From Leptolyngbyaceae cyanobacterium C42_A2020_001 (GTDB lineage: Bacteria; Cyanobacteriota; Cyanobacteriia; Leptolyngbyales; Leptolyngbyaceae): 58,727 nt of DNA. The stretch covers positions 1-58,727 of the forward strand of contig JACYLN010000135.1 of NCBI GenBank assembly GCA_015272515.1, given 5' to 3'. Position numbers and translations under genes: made by a program. Shown here in pieces: positions 35,414 through 45,116 of this stretch. The notes below the pieces were generated by a model. The model saw nothing but the letters and a program-made list of their open reading frames with translations, ran no database searches and was not told the DNA's origin. The number at the start of each line of letters is the position of its first letter. Within the stretch, counting starts at the first letter, position 1.

Positions 35414-36478
35414 ATGAGTAAGCAGACGATTGGGCTTTTGTTTGGGGGATGTTCTGGAGAGCATGAGGTATCAATTTCTTCAGCACGGGCGATCGCGAAA
35501 GCGTTGACAGCGGAAAAGAATCAGACGAAATACACTGTATTACCGATTTATATCCACAAGGACGGACGTTGGTACGGATCTGAAATTGCACAACAAGTTC
35601 TGCAATCAGGAACGTCCCTTCAAACAACAGATTCCTTGTTGAGTGGTCAATCTCAGCAGTGCTGGCAATTCCCCGACGAAGTTGCCGACGTTGATATTTG
35701 GTTTCCCATATTGCACGGTCCAAACGGTGAAGATGGAACCGTTCAAGGGTTACTCAAGCTTATGCAGGTTCCTTTTGTTGGCTCGGGGGTACTTGGTTCT
35801 GCAATTGGCATGGATAAAATTGCCATGAAACAGGTTTTTGCTCAAGTTGGTTTACCTCAGGTTCAGTATGTCACCGTGAGGCGATCGCAAATTTGGTCAA
35901 ACTCCTGCATCTATCCAACACTGTGCGATGAAATTGAAGCAACGCTCGGCTACCCTTGCTTTGTTAAACCAGCGAATTTGGGGTCATCCGTTGGTATTTC
36001 AAAAGTACGGAACCGGGCTCAATTGGAAGCAGCTTTAGATAGTGCAGCCAGCTACGATCGACGCATAATTGTAGAAGCAGGTGTGGTTGCTCGAGAAGTG
36101 GAGTGTGCAGTTTTAGGAAATGATCAACCCAAAGCCTCAATTGTTGGCGAAATTACTTACCAAAGCGATTTTTACGACTACGCAACCAAATATACACAGG
36201 GCAAAGCAGACCTGATCATTCCTGCGGCACTTCCAGATGCAATCGCCGAAAAAATTCGAGATATGGCAGTTCAAGCCTTTTTAGCGGTGGATGGCGCAGG
36301 ATTGGCACGAGTTGACTTTTTCTACATTGAGGCTGCTCAAACGGTGCTAATTAATGAGATCAACACACTGCCAGGATTTACAGCAACCAGTATGTACCCT
36401 CAACTATGGGCGGCTAGTGGAATTTCGTTCCCTGATCTCGTTGATCAACTGATCCAACTCGCTCTTGAAAGAGAATAG
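35414..36478 (+). CDS. ddl: D-alanine-D-alanine ligase
   Basis: A 354-residue ATP-grasp enzyme that joins two D-Ala for peptidoglycan precursor synthesis in the cytosol. The N-terminus has [20 protein letters not shown]; the ATP-grasp core shows [48 protein letters not shown] and [29 protein letters not shown] holds the metal and product-binding residues. The ATG at 35414 fits family length; an in-frame ATG at 35393 would add seven residues. It sits inside a polysaccharide region but is a normal housekeeping ligase. Confidence 0.95.
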   Translation: MSKQTIGLLFGGCSGEHEVSISSARAIAKALTAEKNQTKYTVLPIYIHKDGRWYGSEIAQQVLQSGTSLQTTDSLLSGQSQQCWQFPDEVADVDIWFPILHGPNGEDGTVQGLLKLMQVPFVGSGVLGSAIGMDKIAMKQVFAQVGLPQVQYVTVRRSQIWSNSCIYPTLCDEIEATLGYPCFVKPANLGSSVGISKVRNRAQLEAALDSAASYDRRIIVEAGVVAREVECAVLGNDQPKASIVGEITYQSDFYDYATKYTQGKADLIIPAALPDAIAEKIRDMAVQAFLAVDGAGLARVDFFYIEAAQTVLINEINTLPGFTATSMYPQLWAASGISFPDLVDQLIQLALERE

Positions 36479-36611
36479 GTTCTTGTCAAATGATTAATTA
36501 ATTGGATGTATCTTTGAGCAGGAATTTAACGCTAACGATCCTGTTAGTTGCTCTGTAAACTGGGCATCTTAAAAAGAGAGTTTGGTAGTAGCTAATTCCT
36601 TTCATTAGCCA

Positions 36612-36627
36612 TGTGACGATCGTCACT
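36612..36627. promoter_or_regulatory. CRP-like palindromic site
   Basis: TGTGA-CGATCG-TCACT matches the CRP/SYCRP1 consensus TGTGA-N6-TCACA in 9 of 10 positions; the inner 14 bases (36613-36626) are a perfect palindrome. It lies 134 bases after ddl and 456 before rfbC. Confidence 0.5.
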
Positions 36628-36645
36628 TGCAACACGTTGGATCAC

Positions 36646-36690
36646 GGAGAGAAATTAGTTCATTTAGATGGTTCTCTCCATTTTTGAAGG
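36646..36690 (+). terminator. Terminator-like hairpin with T run
   Basis: GGAGAGAA (36646-36653) pairs with TTCTCTCC (36672-36679), with an 18-base loop, and ATTTTTG follows. It may end ddl transcripts, or a short RNA starting near the CRP-like site just upstream. Confidence 0.5.
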
Positions 36691-37082
36691 GGGTTCTATA
36701 ACTTTAAATACAGGGAGATTGCTGATATTTACTGAGTGGCTGAGACTGGTCAAATTGTGAATATTGGATGGAGTTGAGAAGTGCCTGATGCTCTTAATCA
36801 TTCTGACTACAAGAAGAAAAACTAAGGGTGCTATACCATCCTGATTTCTCAGGAGTTTTGTGGATTGGGAATCTTTTTCTGATATTGATGTGATTTTTTT
36901 ACTTGTGTCAACTTCTGAAAATTTATTTTTTCGTAAAGCGCCGATCAACAACATTGGATCGCTACTGCTTTAAAGCTATAACGCATACAGCGATCGCCAT
37001 CGGGCGAGTTGGAAAACTCTGGGAATTAAACCTGTAAGATGCTTGAACAGTCACCCGATCTCGACCTTATAAGGAAACTGAA

Positions 37083-37628
37083 ATGAATATCTTGCCCACA
37101 GAAATTCCGGACGTTTTGATCATCGAGCCACGAGTTTTCCAAGATGACCGTGGATTTTTCCTGGAAAGCTATAACTCGCAAGCCTTTGCTGAAAAAGCAG
37201 GTATCACTGCTCAGTTTGTTCAAGATAATCACTCACGATCAACCCAACACGTTCTGCGAGGTTTGCACTATCAGATAGAGCAAGCACAAGGAAAGCTTGT
37301 TCGTGCAGTTGTGGGTTCAATCTTTGATGTTGCAGTTGATCTTCGCAAGCAATCGCCTACGTTTGGACAGTGGGTTGGCTGTCTGCTGACTGCCGAAAAC
37401 AAGCGAATGTTTTGGGTTCCGCCCGGTTTCGCCCATGGGTTTTTAGTCGTTTCAGAAGTTGCTGAAGTCCTCTACAAAGCCACTGATTTTTATGCTCCTC
37501 AACATGAACGTTGCGTTTTATGGAATGACCCTGATCTAGCGATCGCTTGGCCCCTATCGGCCGACCCAATTCTTTCTGCTAAAGACCAGGCTGGCAAGCC
37601 TTTAGAATCCGCAGACGTATATCTGTGA
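37083..37628 (+). CDS. rfbC: dTDP-4-dehydrorhamnose 3,5-epimerase
   Basis: A 181-residue cupin-type epimerase, third step of dTDP-L-rhamnose synthesis. It has EPRVFQDDRGFFLESYNSQA, the HSRSTQHVLRGLHYQ motif with the catalytic His, VGSIFDVAVDLRKQSPTFGQW and PPGFAHGFLV, and the Tyr in VLYKATDFYAP, so the active site is complete. AAGGAAAC precedes the ATG. rfbA follows after 21 bases in the same operon. Confidence 0.95.
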   Translation: MNILPTEIPDVLIIEPRVFQDDRGFFLESYNSQAFAEKAGITAQFVQDNHSRSTQHVLRGLHYQIEQAQGKLVRAVVGSIFDVAVDLRKQSPTFGQWVGCLLTAENKRMFWVPPGFAHGFLVVSEVAEVLYKATDFYAPQHERCVLWNDPDLAIAWPLSADPILSAKDQAGKPLESADVYL

Positions 37629-37649
37629 TCCCACTATCCCTAACACATC

Positions 37650-38723
37650 ATGAAAGCAATCATTCTCAGCGGCGGTAAAGGCACACGACTGCGTCCTTTA
37701 ACCTATACAGGCGCAAAACAACTCGTACCCGTGGCAAATAAGCCAATCCTTTGGTACGGCATTGAATCTATTGTAAGAGCTGGCGTTACGGACATCGGCA
37801 TTATCATTAGTCCAGAAACTGGAGAGGAAGTGAAAGCGAAAACCGGAAACGGCGATCGCTTTGGTGCAAACATCACCTACATCCTGCAAGAACAACCTGC
37901 CGGTCTTGCCCATGCCGTTAAAGTTGCCCGTCCTTTTCTGGGTGATTCTCCCTTTGTGATGTACCTGGGAGATAACTTGATTCAGAATGAACTTGGGCAA
38001 TTCATGACAAATTTCAAAGAGCAGCACATGGACGCATTGATTATGTTGCGTCCAGTTTCCAATCCCACCGCCTTTGGGGTTGCAGAGGTCGATGCTCAGG
38101 GGCGGGTGCTTCACTTGGTTGAAAAGCCGAAGGTGCCACCGTCAAATCTGGCATTGGTTGGTATTTATTTCTTTGCAAATACGATTCATGCAGCGATTGA
38201 TCGAATTCAGCCATCGGCTCGTGGTGAACTTGAAATCACGGATGCAATTCAAAACCTGATCGATCATAAAAACCACGTGGAAGCTCGTCAGATTGAAGGG
38301 TGGTGGCTTGATACCGGGAAGAAGGATGACCTGTTGGAAGCCAACCAAATTGTTTTGGATACCTGTTTGCAATCTGCAATTTTGGGTGAGGTGGATGCCC
38401 GTAGCCAGATTTCTGGGCGTGTTCAAATTGGGGAGGGATCGAAGCTGATTAATTGCACAGTCCGCGGACCAGTTGTCATTGGGAACAATTGCCATCTCGA
38501 AAATTGCTTCATCGGACCTTACAGCAGCGTTGCAGATGAGGTAACCCTTATTGATGCAGACCTGGAGCACAGTGTTATTTTGCGCGGTGCAAAAGTGGTT
38601 GGGATTCAACAGCGGATTGTAGACAGTGTGGTGGGGCAACGAGCACAGCTCAAACTGGCTCCCCAGCGTCCTAAAGCCCTTCGGTTTATGATTGGGGATG
38701 ACTCACAGATTGAGTTAGCCTAG
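37650..38723 (+). CDS. rfbA: Glucose-1-phosphate thymidylyltransferase, long form
   Basis: A 357-residue nucleotidyltransferase that makes dTDP-glucose, the first step to dTDP-rhamnose. The N-terminal domain has LSGGKGTRLRPLTYTGAKQL and GDNLIQNEL, and EGWWLDTGKKDDLLEANQI is the sugar-binding segment. The last ~110 residues (about 245-357) are a hexapeptide-repeat left-handed beta-helix (VQIGEGSKLINCTVRGPVVI), which marks the long form found in actinobacteria and cyanobacteria. It is in operon with rfbC. Confidence 0.93.
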   Translation: MKAIILSGGKGTRLRPLTYTGAKQLVPVANKPILWYGIESIVRAGVTDIGIIISPETGEEVKAKTGNGDRFGANITYILQEQPAGLAHAVKVARPFLGDSPFVMYLGDNLIQNELGQFMTNFKEQHMDALIMLRPVSNPTAFGVAEVDAQGRVLHLVEKPKVPPSNLALVGIYFFANTIHAAIDRIQPSARGELEITDAIQNLIDHKNHVEARQIEGWWLDTGKKDDLLEANQIVLDTCLQSAILGEVDARSQISGRVQIGEGSKLINCTVRGPVVIGNNCHLENCFIGPYSSVADEVTLIDADLEHSVILRGAKVVGIQQRIVDSVVGQRAQLKLAPQRPKALRFMIGDDSQIELA

Positions 38724-38983
38724 CCAGGCGCAAACTCATTTTGTTACACAGTACTTTAAAGTCGATTCAGTGATGAAGCACTTGCAAATACGTTCGCTGT
38801 ATTGCTGTAAGTTTTTCCCACTGGTCGGCTTTATCTTCGTCGTTGGAACATGGCTTCATGAGTTTTTAACGGAGATTTTTCATGAGATCAGCAAATTATG
38901 GGATTTTCCGATTCTTTGTGGGAACGTTAAACCCAGGATGTTCAGATTTGTTGCGTCACTCATGAACAAGGCTTAGTTATCAC

Positions 38984-40027
38984 ATGCATTGGACTATTGC
39001 TGCCCCCTTTATTCACAATCCAGAAGTCGATGGTGATTGGTTGATTCCCTACATTCCGGGCAATCGCCATCAATTTAGCATCGTGCCTCACAGCGAACCA
39101 TTAGCAAACTGGCATAATAAATCTGCATCAGTAACCAGCTACCGCCAATGGCTCAAGTATTTAGACCAAGCTAAAGAAGCTGTGCACCAAACAAAGGGAG
39201 GCATCATTACGGTTTTTCCCCAGCTTGCTTCTGCGGTTGGGATTCATCAACAACTTGCCCGTAAGCAAATTCCAATTGTTGCTTGGTTGTTTAATGTTGG
39301 GGTGTGTTACCCAGGAGTACGCCGCAAGCTAGCACAACTTAGTCTCAAAAACGTCTCTCACTTTGTTGTTCATACTCGGCGAGAATGCGAGATTTATAGT
39401 CAATGGCTTGGTTTTCCTAAAGAGCGGTTTGAATTTATTCCCTATCAGTCCGCAGAGATCCCGGTCATCTACGAAGAGAACGAAACGAATCCTTTTATTG
39501 TGGCCATTGGATCGGCTCATCGAGATTTTCCAACACTTTTTGAAGTGGTTGAAAAATTAAATCTACCTACTGTTGTTGCCTCAGGACCGCGATCGCTAGC
39601 AGGGTTAAGCATTCCGTCACAAGTTCAAACCCCTTTTGGCATTGGCAAAAAGGATTGTTTACGCCTTGCCCAAGAAGCCCGAATTAATGTCATTCCTCTA
39701 CGACCAGATGATTTGGTGACAGCCGCTGGGCAAGTCACCATTGTTGAAACGATGCGGATGGGGCGAGCTATCATCGCGACCCGATGCAATGGAGCAGAGG
39801 ATTACATCATTCATGGTGAAACAGGTCTATTAGTTGAGCCTCAATCTGCTGAAGATTTAAAGCAAGCTATTGAGATGCTCTGGAATGACGCAACGCTGAG
39901 AAATCGTTTGGGGCAGGCAGCACAGCAATATGCATCCGAACATTTTTCAGATCAAGCCGTTGGTAGATCTCTGGGTAAAATTCTCAATCACTTGGCGGAT
40001 TCTTATTCCTGTGAAACTCCGCCTTGA
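38984..40027 (+). CDS. Family 4 glycosyltransferase
   Basis: A 347-residue GT-B enzyme. The C-terminal half holds the nucleotide-sugar site: FIVAIGSAHRDFPTLFEVVE, a strand-helix repeat, then IVETMRMGRAIIATRCNGAE with the E-x7-E-type signature and GETGLLVEPQSAEDLKQAIE. The N-terminal acceptor domain is ordinary. No clear ribosome binding site precedes its ATG. It lies between rfbA and another GT4 and probably adds one sugar to the same exopolysaccharide. The sugar cannot be stated. Confidence 0.8.
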   Translation: MHWTIAAPFIHNPEVDGDWLIPYIPGNRHQFSIVPHSEPLANWHNKSASVTSYRQWLKYLDQAKEAVHQTKGGIITVFPQLASAVGIHQQLARKQIPIVAWLFNVGVCYPGVRRKLAQLSLKNVSHFVVHTRRECEIYSQWLGFPKERFEFIPYQSAEIPVIYEENETNPFIVAIGSAHRDFPTLFEVVEKLNLPTVVASGPRSLAGLSIPSQVQTPFGIGKKDCLRLAQEARINVIPLRPDDLVTAAGQVTIVETMRMGRAIIATRCNGAEDYIIHGETGLLVEPQSAEDLKQAIEMLWNDATLRNRLGQAAQQYASEHFSDQAVGRSLGKILNHLADSYSCETPP

Positions 40028-40165
40028 ACCAATAAGGTTCAGAGTTTCCAAAATTGAAGGAACAGACAAATTAGAGAAAAGTCCTTCTAGCAACCAGGAA
40101 TTTGGTTTTCGATACTGTTAGCAAGCTAAGAATTGAGTCTTAAAGATATAGGCAGGAGCAATTCA

Positions 40166-41476
40166 ATGAGTGTGGTTAACCTAAAAGTTCTGATGATTGC
40201 CGAACATTGCAATCCAGATTGGGCATCTGTACCTCTGGTTGCCTACAATTTTTATCACGAAATTAGCCAGATTGCAGATGTAACCCTCGTAACTCATGGC
40301 AGAAATCGAGAGGGGTTTGAGCGACATAGCAGCCATACAAACGTTACTTATATTGATGAAAGCCCTTTAGCTCAAAAATATCATCGGTTGATTAGTAACT
40401 TGATTGAGAAAGGGCGTGCAAACTGGCCTTTATATTTAGCGCTTTCTTATCCTATTTACGCGGAATTTAATCGAAAAGTTTATCTTCTTTTTAATCAAGA
40501 TGTAAGAGCGGGAAAGTATGACGTTGTTCATGCAATTACGCCAGTAATGCCACGTTATCCTGTTTCCATGATTAGAGCATGTAAAAATACACCGTTGCTT
40601 TTGGGGCCTGTAAATGGAGGCGTTCCCTTTCCAGAGGGCTTTCAAGAAACTGCCAAAAAAGAAAAGGCGTTTTGGAATTTCTTGAAGCCATTTGGGCGAT
40701 ATCTTTTGCCGGGGTATGTGGAAACTTATAAGAAAGCAGATCGGATTCTATCAGGGTCAACCTATACCTTGAATATGTTGAAGCAACTATTTGGGATTGA
40801 AGATAACCGAATTGAGTTGTTTTTTGAAAATGGCATTTCCAAAGACTTTTTGCAGCCAGTGCATAAACAATCTCGCTCCGATAAGGTTGAACTGTTGTTT
40901 GTAGGTCGGCTTGTACCTTATAAAGGAGCTGATTTAGTCATAGAAGCGATTGGTCAACTTGATCCAATCTTGCAACATCGCCTCTCACTCACTATTGTTG
41001 GAGATGGGTCTGAGAGGGGCGAATTGGAAAGTCGGGTAGCTGAACTCAATCTACAAGAAATTGTGAAGTTTGCAGGTTGGGTGAAGCAGCAGGAGACGTA
41101 TGAGTATTACAGTAAATCTGATGTCTTTTGTTTCCCCTCTGTGCGAGAGTTTGGCGGCGCTGTTGTGATGGAAGCAATGGCTTGCGGACTACCTTCCATT
41201 GTGGTTAACAATGGAGGAATTGCTGAGTATGTGACTGAGGGAACAGGATTTAAGATTGAGCCTGTTTCGAGGGAGTATGTAATTAGAGAAATGGCAGACA
41301 AGATCCGACTGTTAGCTGAGGATGAAGCATTGCGATCGCAAATGTCAGAGAAAGCCGTTGAACGAGCCAGAGAGTTTGAGTGGAGTGCGAAAGCGAAGCA
41401 AATTGTTGAAATCTATGCCAAACTCCTGGTGCAGAAGAAGCTACAAACTAATTCAAGTGTTTCATTGAGTGTTTAA
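40166..41476 (+). CDS. Family 4 glycosyltransferase
   Basis: A 436-residue GT-B retaining glycosyltransferase. It begins MSVVNLKVLMIAEHCNPDWA. The donor domain is clear: LLFVGRLVPYKGADLVIEAI near residue 235, VGDGSERGELESRVAELN, FPSVREFGGAVVMEAMACGL carrying the E-x7-E pair, and ESVTEGTGFK-like VNNGGIAEYVTEGTGFKIEP. AGGAG at 40154-40158 supports the 40166 ATG over an upstream TTG. It shares its region with rfb genes and is probably part of one biosynthesis cluster. Confidence 0.88.
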   Translation: MSVVNLKVLMIAEHCNPDWASVPLVAYNFYHEISQIADVTLVTHGRNREGFERHSSHTNVTYIDESPLAQKYHRLISNLIEKGRANWPLYLALSYPIYAEFNRKVYLLFNQDVRAGKYDVVHAITPVMPRYPVSMIRACKNTPLLLGPVNGGVPFPEGFQETAKKEKAFWNFLKPFGRYLLPGYVETYKKADRILSGSTYTLNMLKQLFGIEDNRIELFFENGISKDFLQPVHKQSRSDKVELLFVGRLVPYKGADLVIEAIGQLDPILQHRLSLTIVGDGSERGELESRVAELNLQEIVKFAGWVKQQETYEYYSKSDVFCFPSVREFGGAVVMEAMACGLPSIVVNNGGIAEYVTEGTGFKIEPVSREYVIREMADKIRLLAEDEALRSQMSEKAVERAREFEWSAKAKQIVEIYAKLLVQKKLQTNSSVSLSV

Positions 41477-41561
41477 GATTGCTGGGTTTGCTCTGTTTGA
41501 GTGATTTGATTGCACTACTGTCTGTCCACGATTATTATTGAGAGCTAAAGCAGGTAAAGCA

Positions 41562-42656
41562 ATGACTTTTTCTGAAAACTCCCCATCTTCAAAGCAAGAA
41601 CGCCGACTGATTGTGACAGGCGGGGCTGGATTTATTGGTGCTAACTTCGTGCACTACTGGTGTGCAAAATATCCAAACGATCGCGTCATCGTTTTGGATG
41701 CACTCACTTATGCAGGGAACCGTCAAACCCTCGCATTGTTAGATACTCATCCCAACTTCCGCTTCGTTAAAGGTGACATTTGCGATCGCTCCCTTGTAGA
41801 TGCCTTAATTCAGGAAGAAGCGGTAGACACAATTGTTCACTTTGCCGCCGAGTCTCATGTGGATCGTTCCATTTTGGGTCCTGGTGCGTTTGTCCAAACT
41901 AACGTGGTGGGTACGTTCACGCTACTAGAAGCGTTTCGGCAGCATTGGCTTGCTGGCGATCGCCCCAGCCACTATCGCTTTCATCATGTTTCAACGGACG
42001 AGGTGTATGGCAGCTTAGGTTCAGATGATCCCGCTTTTTCAGAAACCACTCCCTATGCTCCCAACAGTCCTTATTCTGCATCGAAAGCGGGTAGTGATCA
42101 TCTAGTGCGGGCTTATCACCACACCTACGGGATGCCAACTACGATGACCAACTGTTCCAATAACTATGGTCCTTATCACTTCCCGGAAAAATTGATTCCC
42201 CTAATGTGTATTAATATCTTGCTGGGGAAACCGTTGCCTGTATACGGTGATGGGCAAAACATTCGTGATTGGCTGTACGTGAAAGACCATTGCAGCGCGA
42301 TCGATGCTGTGCTGGAGCGCGGCGTGATTGGCGAAACCTATAATGTTGGCGGCAACAACGAAGTCAAAAATATCGATCTCGTTCATATGCTGTGCGAATT
42401 GATGAATGAGTTAGCGCCTAAACTGCCCGTTCGTCCTGCCCAAGAGTTAATTACGTTTGTGAAAGATCGCCCCGGACACGATCGCCGTTACGCAATTAAT
42501 TCCACTAAGCTACAAAACGAACTTGGTTGGACTCCCTCAGTTACTGTGCAAGAAGGATTGCGCCAAACCGTAGAATGGTACCTGGAGAATGAAGCGTGGT
42601 GGCGACCACTGCTGTCGGAAGAGTATCAAGCTTACTACAGCAAAGTTTATGCATAA
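41562..42656 (+). CDS. rfbB: dTDP-glucose 4,6-dehydratase
   Basis: A 364-residue extended SDR enzyme, second step of dTDP-rhamnose synthesis. NAD site GGAGFIGANFVHYW, AESHVDRSI, and the active site HHVSTDEVYGSLG plus YSASKAGSDHLVRAYH (the Tyr-x3-Lys pair) are all intact. The ATG at 41562 is preferred over a TTG at 41538 because of AGGT just upstream. The next gene begins with the last base of its stop codon (TAATG), so translation is coupled. Confidence 0.95.
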   Translation: MTFSENSPSSKQERRLIVTGGAGFIGANFVHYWCAKYPNDRVIVLDALTYAGNRQTLALLDTHPNFRFVKGDICDRSLVDALIQEEAVDTIVHFAAESHVDRSILGPGAFVQTNVVGTFTLLEAFRQHWLAGDRPSHYRFHHVSTDEVYGSLGSDDPAFSETTPYAPNSPYSASKAGSDHLVRAYHHTYGMPTTMTNCSNNYGPYHFPEKLIPLMCINILLGKPLPVYGDGQNIRDWLYVKDHCSAIDAVLERGVIGETYNVGGNNEVKNIDLVHMLCELMNELAPKLPVRPAQELITFVKDRPGHDRRYAINSTKLQNELGWTPSVTVQEGLRQTVEWYLENEAWWRPLLSEEYQAYYSKVYA

Positions 42657-43711
42657 TGAGCAACGACTCAGCACTACCACCTCTTCCGTATCCCATCTAC
42701 TTCGTTCGCAATGATCCTGAACTTTGCGAAACTTTAGCCAATGTTTCCACCATGCCTCCGTTTGAGCAGTTCTACCGACCTGAATCGGGCGGCAGCAGTT
42801 CATGGATTGTACAAACCTACTTACAGTTGAAGTGTCGAGGGTTGGATGTGCGACTTGTTCCGCATTACATCCCCAACTCGATTTGTGTTGTTTCCCGTGA
42901 AGAATTGATGAAGCGGCAATTGCTCAAGCGCTGTTTGCCTTTCAGATGTTATCTCGTGGTTTGCCAGCAAGATCGCCCTCGTCCTTTCATCTGCGAACAT
43001 CGAGTTGTCCAGAACCGCATCAATGTCTTAGCTGAAACTGACCACTATATGCCGCACTGGTCTCAACCGGATCTAAAAGCCCGCAACCCAGAACGCGGCG
43101 ATCGCGTTGAGAACATCGTTTTTAAGGGGCGCTGGTATTACCTGCCAGAATCTTACAAGGATCACCATTTTATTGCTCAATTAGCTGCCTCCGGTTTCAC
43201 GTTTTCAACAGATACGGATCATCACGTCAATTTGAGCGATTGGACAGATTATTCCGAAGCGGATGTGCTACTGGCGGTTCGTCATCGTGCCAATCTCTAC
43301 CTAGAATCGAAACCCCCCACTAAATTGATTAATGCTTGGTTTGCTGGATGCCCAGCCCTCTTAGGACCTGAACCAGCCTACCAGGAGTTGCGCCAATCAG
43401 AATTGGATTACATCGAAGTCAACAGTCCGGAGGATGTGCTGCAAGCACTCCAGCGGTTGCGAACTGAACCCGGTTTGTATCAGGCAATGGTTGAAAATGG
43501 CTGGCAGCGAGCCAAGAACTTTACGCCGAGCGTAGTCGCGTCCCTTTGGCGGGATCTGCTAGCTGGTTCAGTTGCCACGGGATATCAACGATGGCGAGAT
43601 CAACCTTTTGTGTGGCAAACCGTTGGGCGGTTTCTGCAATGCGGCTACCGATTGGTTGAGCAAGAACGAGAACGTCGTCGTTTCAACGTTTTAACCGGAC
43701 GCAAGCGTTAG
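42656..43711 (+). CDS. Putative glycosyltransferase, GT-B like
   Basis: A 351-residue soluble protein that I do not recognise as a named family. The C-terminal half has a GT1/GT4-like donor-site pattern: DVLLAVRHRANLYLESKPPT followed by KLINAWFAGCPALLGPEPAY and then DYIEVNSPEDVLQALQRL, which resembles 'pTK..na..aG.Pal....ay.E......YI.v.s.edv..al'. Similar proteins occur in cyanobacterial glycan clusters. Its start overlaps the rfbB stop by one base, so it is made together with dTDP-glucose dehydratase and may use a dTDP-linked sugar. The sugar and linkage are inference. Confidence 0.65.
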   Translation: MSNDSALPPLPYPIYFVRNDPELCETLANVSTMPPFEQFYRPESGGSSSWIVQTYLQLKCRGLDVRLVPHYIPNSICVVSREELMKRQLLKRCLPFRCYLVVCQQDRPRPFICEHRVVQNRINVLAETDHYMPHWSQPDLKARNPERGDRVENIVFKGRWYYLPESYKDHHFIAQLAASGFTFSTDTDHHVNLSDWTDYSEADVLLAVRHRANLYLESKPPTKLINAWFAGCPALLGPEPAYQELRQSELDYIEVNSPEDVLQALQRLRTEPGLYQAMVENGWQRAKNFTPSVVASLWRDLLAGSVATGYQRWRDQPFVWQTVGRFLQCGYRLVEQERERRRFNVLTGRKR

Positions 43712-43973
43712 TTGTTGCCACCTATCAGCGATTTTACGGATCAACCAGTTACTTAACCTGATTAGCCAGGGATGACAAAGTGCATTCACCGAGGTAAGGT
43801 TGGTGCTAACTGACTAGGATCATAAGCATTCGCAATTTGTCAATGCTGGTGGAAATCATTTGTAGCGCGATCGCGGCTTCTAATTCTTGCCTGAGATGAT
43901 GTAAGACGGGTATTCTATTCGTTTCAGCTTTTGTTGTTTATTTATCCTTACCGCGGTTTAACGACCAGTAATC

Positions 43974-45098
43974 ATGAATCACACTCTCTCCTGGGGACTT
44001 ATCGTTGCAACCTATCAGCGTGAGCAAATTTTGCCACAATGCTTAAAGTTGGCAGTTGAACAAACACGCAAACCAACCGAGATCATCGTGATTGATGCCA
44101 GCGACAACTGGGAAAGCACACGTGACAAAGTCATGTCAGAAATCGCTACCACCGCTCCTGACATTCGCTGGATCTACACCGCTGCTAATCAACGAGGACT
44201 CCCCCTTCAACGCAATCAGGGATTGGATTTAGCCACCGCAGACATTCTATTTTTTCTAGATGATGACTCGTTAATGTATCCAGACTGTGCGGAAGAAATT
44301 TTAAAGGTGTATGAGGCAGATTCGGATGGAGTGGTAGTGGGTGTTCAGGCGGCATTGGTGGACGCGTTGCCATCTGATGTCGTTGTAGAAGATGAACAGA
44401 AGCCTGTTGGCTGGAAAATTGAACAGTGGATTCCGGGAGTGGTCAAACTGCAACGGTTTGTTTGGAAGCACATCTTCCTGATGAATAATGAGGTGCTATG
44501 TGTTCCTTACTACGGCGATTTTCCCAGTTATTCAGTGCCCCAGCCCCTTCTCGATCTCAACGCTCAGTTTATGCGGATCTTCCACGGTTGCCGGATGACA
44601 TTTCGGCGGGATGCGATTGCGAAGGAACGATTTGAGCCGCTGTTGCTATACTATGCCCTCAACGAAGATATGGATGCCAGCTACCGCGTGTCGAGCCACG
44701 GACTGTTGCTGGAAGCGGCAAATGCTAAACTTCATCACTTCCAAAGCAATAGCGGTCGATTGTCTCGATTCGTTGTGACGGCACTGTCTGCTCTGAATCA
44801 GGCTGTGTGTGTCCGACGATACTCCAATGATCTAAAGCGCGATCGCACCCGATTCTACATCCTAACCAGTCGTCGAGTGCTGGCTGAATTCTTTAAGGAT
44901 GGTTTGAGTCGCCGTTGGACATTCCCTCAACTGCGAGGTATTTTAACTGCCTTTCGATACGCTCCTGCCATTTTTAGCCTGCCAGAACACGAACTGGCCG
45001 ACTGGTACCCTCAGTTACAAAAAGAATTTGTTGTGCAGGGCAAGCCTCCCATACTCAGCAAAGACTGGTCAATTCAAACTGCACCTGTCCGAGGCTGA
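43974..45098 (+). CDS. Family 2 glycosyltransferase
   Basis: A 374-residue inverting glycosyltransferase. The GT-A domain shows WGLIVATYQREQILPQCLKL, IIVIDASDNWEST, NQRGLPLQRNQGLDLATADI and LFFLDDDSLMYPDC with the DDD metal site near residue 97; NEDMDASYRVS is the catalytic ED region. No membrane helix is visible. It is the last glycan gene of the region and is followed 18 bases later by a convergent DUF4346 gene. Confidence 0.88.
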   Translation: MNHTLSWGLIVATYQREQILPQCLKLAVEQTRKPTEIIVIDASDNWESTRDKVMSEIATTAPDIRWIYTAANQRGLPLQRNQGLDLATADILFFLDDDSLMYPDCAEEILKVYEADSDGVVVGVQAALVDALPSDVVVEDEQKPVGWKIEQWIPGVVKLQRFVWKHIFLMNNEVLCVPYYGDFPSYSVPQPLLDLNAQFMRIFHGCRMTFRRDAIAKERFEPLLLYYALNEDMDASYRVSSHGLLLEAANAKLHHFQSNSGRLSRFVVTALSALNQAVCVRRYSNDLKRDRTRFYILTSRRVLAEFFKDGLSRRWTFPQLRGILTAFRYAPAIFSLPEHELADWYPQLQKEFVVQGKPPILSKDWSIQTAPVRG

Positions 45099-45116
45099 AC
45101 CCTGCTCAATCAACTT

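Larger units (their letters stand above)
36479..37082. other. Long intergenic region before rfbC
   Basis: Apart from the CRP-like site and the hairpin, it has GAGTT/AACTC (about 37008-37021) near the rfbC start and AAGGAAAC as its ribosome binding site. One open frame on the minus strand (36664-36954) lacks codon signals and homology-like features and is not called. Confidence 0.35.

Noticed and set aside
35337-35723. 128-aa open frame on the minus strand
   Set aside because: Overlaps the ddl gene, whose motifs are clear.
36664-36954. 96-aa open frame on the minus strand
   Set aside because: No motif, poor codon signal and no ribosome binding site in a regulatory intergenic region.
38770-38976. 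68-aa open frame between rfbA and the GT4 gene
   Set aside because: Very Phe- and Cys-rich with no family pattern or ribosome binding site; likely noise.
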